13,514 nt of DNA from Sphingomonadales bacterium UBA7473 (GTDB lineage: Bacteria; Pseudomonadota; Alphaproteobacteria; Sphingomonadales; Sphingomonadaceae): the NCBI GenBank assembly GCA_002478575.1, contig DLOX01000223.1:1-13514 (forward strand). The letters are read 5' to 3'. Below, one piece after another: positions 13,491-13,514 of this stretch. The number at the start of each line of letters is the position of its first letter. The first letter of the stretch is position 1. The position numbers were made by a program, and so were the translations under genes. The notes under the pieces are model-generated. The model was not told the origin of the DNA. It made no database searches and saw only the letters and a program-made list of their open reading frames with translations.

Positions 13491-13514
13491 CCTTGGAGCC
13501 TTGGTGTCTTGGTG
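13491..13514 (+). repeat. Three tandem 8-bp units of the CTTnGTG family, cut by the window end
   Basis: CCTTGGAG (13491-13498), CCTTGGTG (13499-13506) and TCTTGGTG (13507-13514) are three tandem 8-bp units. They share the period and the CTTnG(T/A)G pattern with the repeats at 1-27 and 71-97. The array probably continues beyond the window. It lies upstream of galE in a non-coding gap. Confidence 0.6.

Overview
This is a bacterial chromosomal window, most likely from an alphaproteobacterium of the order Sphingomonadales. The basis is the adjacent plsY-dprA pair, the codon and protein style of the housekeeping genes, and 8-bp-period CTTnGTG-type intergenic repeats at both ends, which I recall from sphingomonad genomes. 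I cannot fix the genus. Eleven of the thirteen protein genes have a recognisable family. No rRNA, tRNA, CRISPR array or transposase is visible.

Layout. 1-490 has no convincing gene and begins with an inverted pair of CTTnGTG repeats. 491-1339 is an unusually AT-rich orphan gene for a probably exported protein. 1411-3095 (minus) is plsY-dprA, translationally coupled. 3183-5779 (plus) is a lipid/cell-wall operon: murI, a PaaI-type hotdog thioesterase and an LplT-like MFS transporter. 5780-6316 (minus) is an unrecognised soluble protein whose stop codon directly abuts the MFS stop. 6479-8324 (plus) is a LytS/LytTR-type two-component system (membrane histidine kinase plus LytTR response regulator). 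8394-11060 (plus) is a TbpB-like surface lipoprotein followed by a Slam-type (DUF560) outer-membrane protein. 11057-12340 (minus) is an SbtA-like sodium/bicarbonate permease followed by a PII-like partner. 12425-13432 (minus) is galE. The window closes with another three-unit repeat of the CTTnGTG type.

The most interesting part is 6375-11060. A LytTR two-component system sits directly upstream of a one-cargo Slam system. Near-identical direct-repeat sites lie before the kinase gene (plus strand 6375-6393) and before the lipoprotein gene (minus strand 8347-8329). Both read TGGTTAA-N4-GARTTAAG, with two TTAA cores 11 bp apart, which resembles known LytTR-family operators. The inferred model is that the kinase senses an envelope or nutrient signal, and the regulator then controls its own operon and the display of a surface lipoprotein that Slam moves across the outer membrane. 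No TonB-dependent receptor, the usual partner of TbpB-like lipoproteins, is present in the window, so the ligand is unknown.

The SbtA/PII-like pair next door suggests nucleotide-controlled bicarbonate uptake. The two cassettes converge on interlocked stop codons at 11056-11061.
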